From Muribaculaceae bacterium (GTDB taxonomy: Bacteria > Bacteroidota > Bacteroidia > Bacteroidales > Muribaculaceae), in assembly GCA_016287065.1 (NCBI GenBank), contig JAEEVB010000022.1:1-15539 (forward strand): a DNA stretch of 15,539 nucleotides, read 5' to 3'. Shown here one piece after another: positions 14,152-15,539 of the stretch (positions are counted from its first letter, which is position 1; each line of letters opens with the position of its first letter). Both the position numbers and the translations under genes were made by a program. The notes below the pieces were generated by a model. It made no database searches and was not told the DNA's origin. It saw nothing but the letters and a program-made list of their open reading frames with translations.

Positions 14152-15539
14152 AACTGTGTGTAACCGAGAAACCGAGTGTGGCGCGCGACATTGCCGCGCT
14201 GCTGGGTGCCAACGACAGGCACGATGGTTACTACGAGGGTAACGGCTACTATGTGAGCTGGACCTTCGGCCACTTGTGCGAACTCAAGGAGCCGCACGAC
14301 TACACTGACTTGTGGAAGCGGTGGAGCCTGGGAGCGTTACCCATGATTCCGCAGCGATTCGGTATCAAGGTGAAGGAAGATGACGGCATCAAGAAACAGT
14401 TTCATGTGATAGAGACATTGATCAAAAGCGCCGACGAGGTCATCAACTGCGGCGATGCCGGCCAGGAGGGCGAACTCATTCAGCGATGGGTGTACCAGAA
14501 AGCGGGATGCAACATCCCAGTGAAGCGTCTGTGGATTTCATCGCTTACCGAGGAAAGCATCCGCGAGGGTTTCAACAACCTGAAAACAGCCGACGAGTTC
14601 AACAACCTCTATTTCGCCGGCCTTTCACGTGCTATTGGTGACTGGATACTGGGCATGAATGCCACCAGGCTCTATTCGCTCAAGTATTCCCGTCCAGGTC
14701 AAGTGCTCTCGATAGGCCGCGTGCAGACCCCCACCCTAGCGCTCATCGTCAACCGCCAGCGCGAAATCGAGAACTTCGTGCCCGAGGACTACTGGGAAAT
14801 CAAGACCCTATACCGCAACACCACTTTCAACTCCACGCGCGGCCGGTACAAGACCCAAGGTGAGGCCAGTGAGGTTATAGAGAACATCAAGGCCTACCCG
14901 CTCACAGTCACCTCTATCGAGACCAAGAAAGGCAAGGAGGCGCCGCCACGCCTGTTCGACCTCACCAGCCTGCAAGTAGAGTGCAACAAGAAATTCAGTT
15001 TCAGTGCCGACACCTCGCTGCAACTCGTACAGTCGCTCTACGAGAAGAAAGTCACCACCTATCCGCGCGTCGACACCACCTACCTGAGCGACGACATCTA
15101 CCCCAAGGTGCCTGGCATCTTGCAGGCCATGGTGCCCTATGCCAGCCTCACCGCGCCCCTACTCGCCGCCAAGCTGCCCAAGAGCAAGAAGGTGTTCGAC
15201 AACAGCAAGGTCACCGACCACCATGCCATCATCCCCACCAACGTGGATCCGCGCAAGGCGCCCCTCAGTCCTGAAGAGAAACGCGTCTACGACCTCATTG
15301 CCAAGCGTTTTATAGCCGCCTTCTACCCCGACTGCGAATTCCTGACCACCACCGTCATGGCAGACATCAACGGCTTTGAATTCAAGGCCACTGGCAAGCA
15401 GATAACCAAAGAGGGCTGGCGAAGCATCTACAGCAAAGACGCGCAGACCGACGAGAACAACGACGAGGGCGACAACAATGCCATGCCGCAGTTCACCCAG
15501 GGCGAGAGCGGACCGCACGAACCCTCGCTGCTCAAGAAG
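14148..15539 (+). CDS. topB: DNA topoisomerase III (type IA), 3' end outside window
   Basis: A type IA topoisomerase that relaxes negative supercoils and decatenates DNA through a 5'-phosphotyrosyl intermediate. The first 464 residues are present, about two thirds of a usual TopB of roughly 700. The Toprim domain starts at once (MKLCVTEKPSVARDIA, Glu7) and its acidic cluster is CGDAGQEGELIQRW at 101-114, with Asp103, Glu107 and Glu109. The second Asp of the E. coli DxDxE motif is Gly here, a DAGxE form I recall from other TopB groups. The gate region includes LSRAIGDWILGMNATRLYSL and LSIGRVQTPTLALIVNRQ at 188-205. Catalytic Tyr305 lies in TTYPRVDTTYLSDD, and DHHAIIPT follows. The final visible part (DENNDEGDNNAM...) is an acidic linker. 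The ATG overlaps the mazG TGA (ATGA), so translation is probably coupled. Confidence 0.95.
   Translation, partial: MKLCVTEKPSVARDIAALLGANDRHDGYYEGNGYYVSWTFGHLCELKEPHDYTDLWKRWSLGALPMIPQRFGIKVKEDDGIKKQFHVIETLIKSADEVINCGDAGQEGELIQRWVYQKAGCNIPVKRLWISSLTEESIREGFNNLKTADEFNNLYFAGLSRAIGDWILGMNATRLYSLKYSRPGQVLSIGRVQTPTLALIVNRQREIENFVPEDYWEIKTLYRNTTFNSTRGRYKTQGEASEVIENIKAYPLTVTSIETKKGKEAPPRLFDLTSLQVECNKKFSFSADTSLQLVQSLYEKKVTTYPRVDTTYLSDDIYPKVPGILQAMVPYASLTAPLLAAKLPKSKKVFDNSKVTDHHAIIPTNVDPRKAPLSPEEKRVYDLIAKRFIAAFYPDCEFLTTTVMADINGFEFKATGKQITKEGWRSIYSKDAQTDENNDEGDNNAMPQFTQGESGPHEPSLLKK

Noticed and set aside
14448..14475. Missing second Asp in the TopB acidic motif (DAGQE instead of DPDRE) as a sign of inactivity.
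   Set aside because: The DAGxE form is, to my knowledge, common in other topoisomerase III groups, and the catalytic Tyr305 and other motifs are intact.

Overview
The window looks like a chromosomal segment of a gut-type Bacteroidales bacterium (Prevotella/Muribaculaceae/Bacteroides relatives; the genus cannot be fixed from this sequence). The grounds are: upstream regions carrying the Bacteroidetes -7 element TAnnTTTG, in some cases with a -33 TTG/TTTG about 20 bp upstream; no clear Shine-Dalgarno sequences; a fused MurF-alanine racemase; a GSCFA-domain protein; a BspA-like leucine-rich repeat protein with a type IX-secretion-like tail; and a CotH protein ending in a dockerin-like repeat pair. 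No tRNA, rRNA, CRISPR array, transposase or phage gene was seen.

Layout. 1-430 (-): 5' part of purC (purine synthesis), running out of the window. 431-764: non-coding, with the purC -7 element, six 15-bp tandem units and a promoter. 765-1901 (+): lone AT-rich P-loop ATPase with a C-terminal winged-helix-like region. 1932-1961: terminator. 1984-3672 (-): secreted CotH-fold protein with dockerin pair. 3752-11887 (-): seven tightly packed genes, in transcription order GSCFA protein, murF-alr, LRR surface protein, tadA, secreted esterase, lipoprotein esterase, and ansA (cytosolic asparaginase I). Three of the six junctions are 4-bp ATGA stop/start overlaps and the others are 2, 10 and 30 nt apart, so this is very probably one operon. 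11974-12007: terminator of the next gene. 12032-13069 (-): secreted protein of unknown family with a long, repeat-bearing leader. 13070-13353: divergent promoter region. 13354-15539 (+): mazG and topB, again joined by ATGA, with topB cut by the window end.

How the genes fit together. Most are housekeeping or envelope functions: purine synthesis, D-Ala supply for the wall, wobble inosine formation in tRNA, NTP-pool sanitation and topology/decatenation. Between them sit exported proteins (CotH-dockerin, LRR, two esterases, one unknown) that would act in the periplasm or at the surface. I found no convincing complete new defence or mobile system. The parts most deserving a second look are the palindromic 15-bp tandem array at the ATPase promoter, the CotH-dockerin architecture, the tandem esterases with different anchoring, and the repeat-containing leader of the unknown secreted protein.
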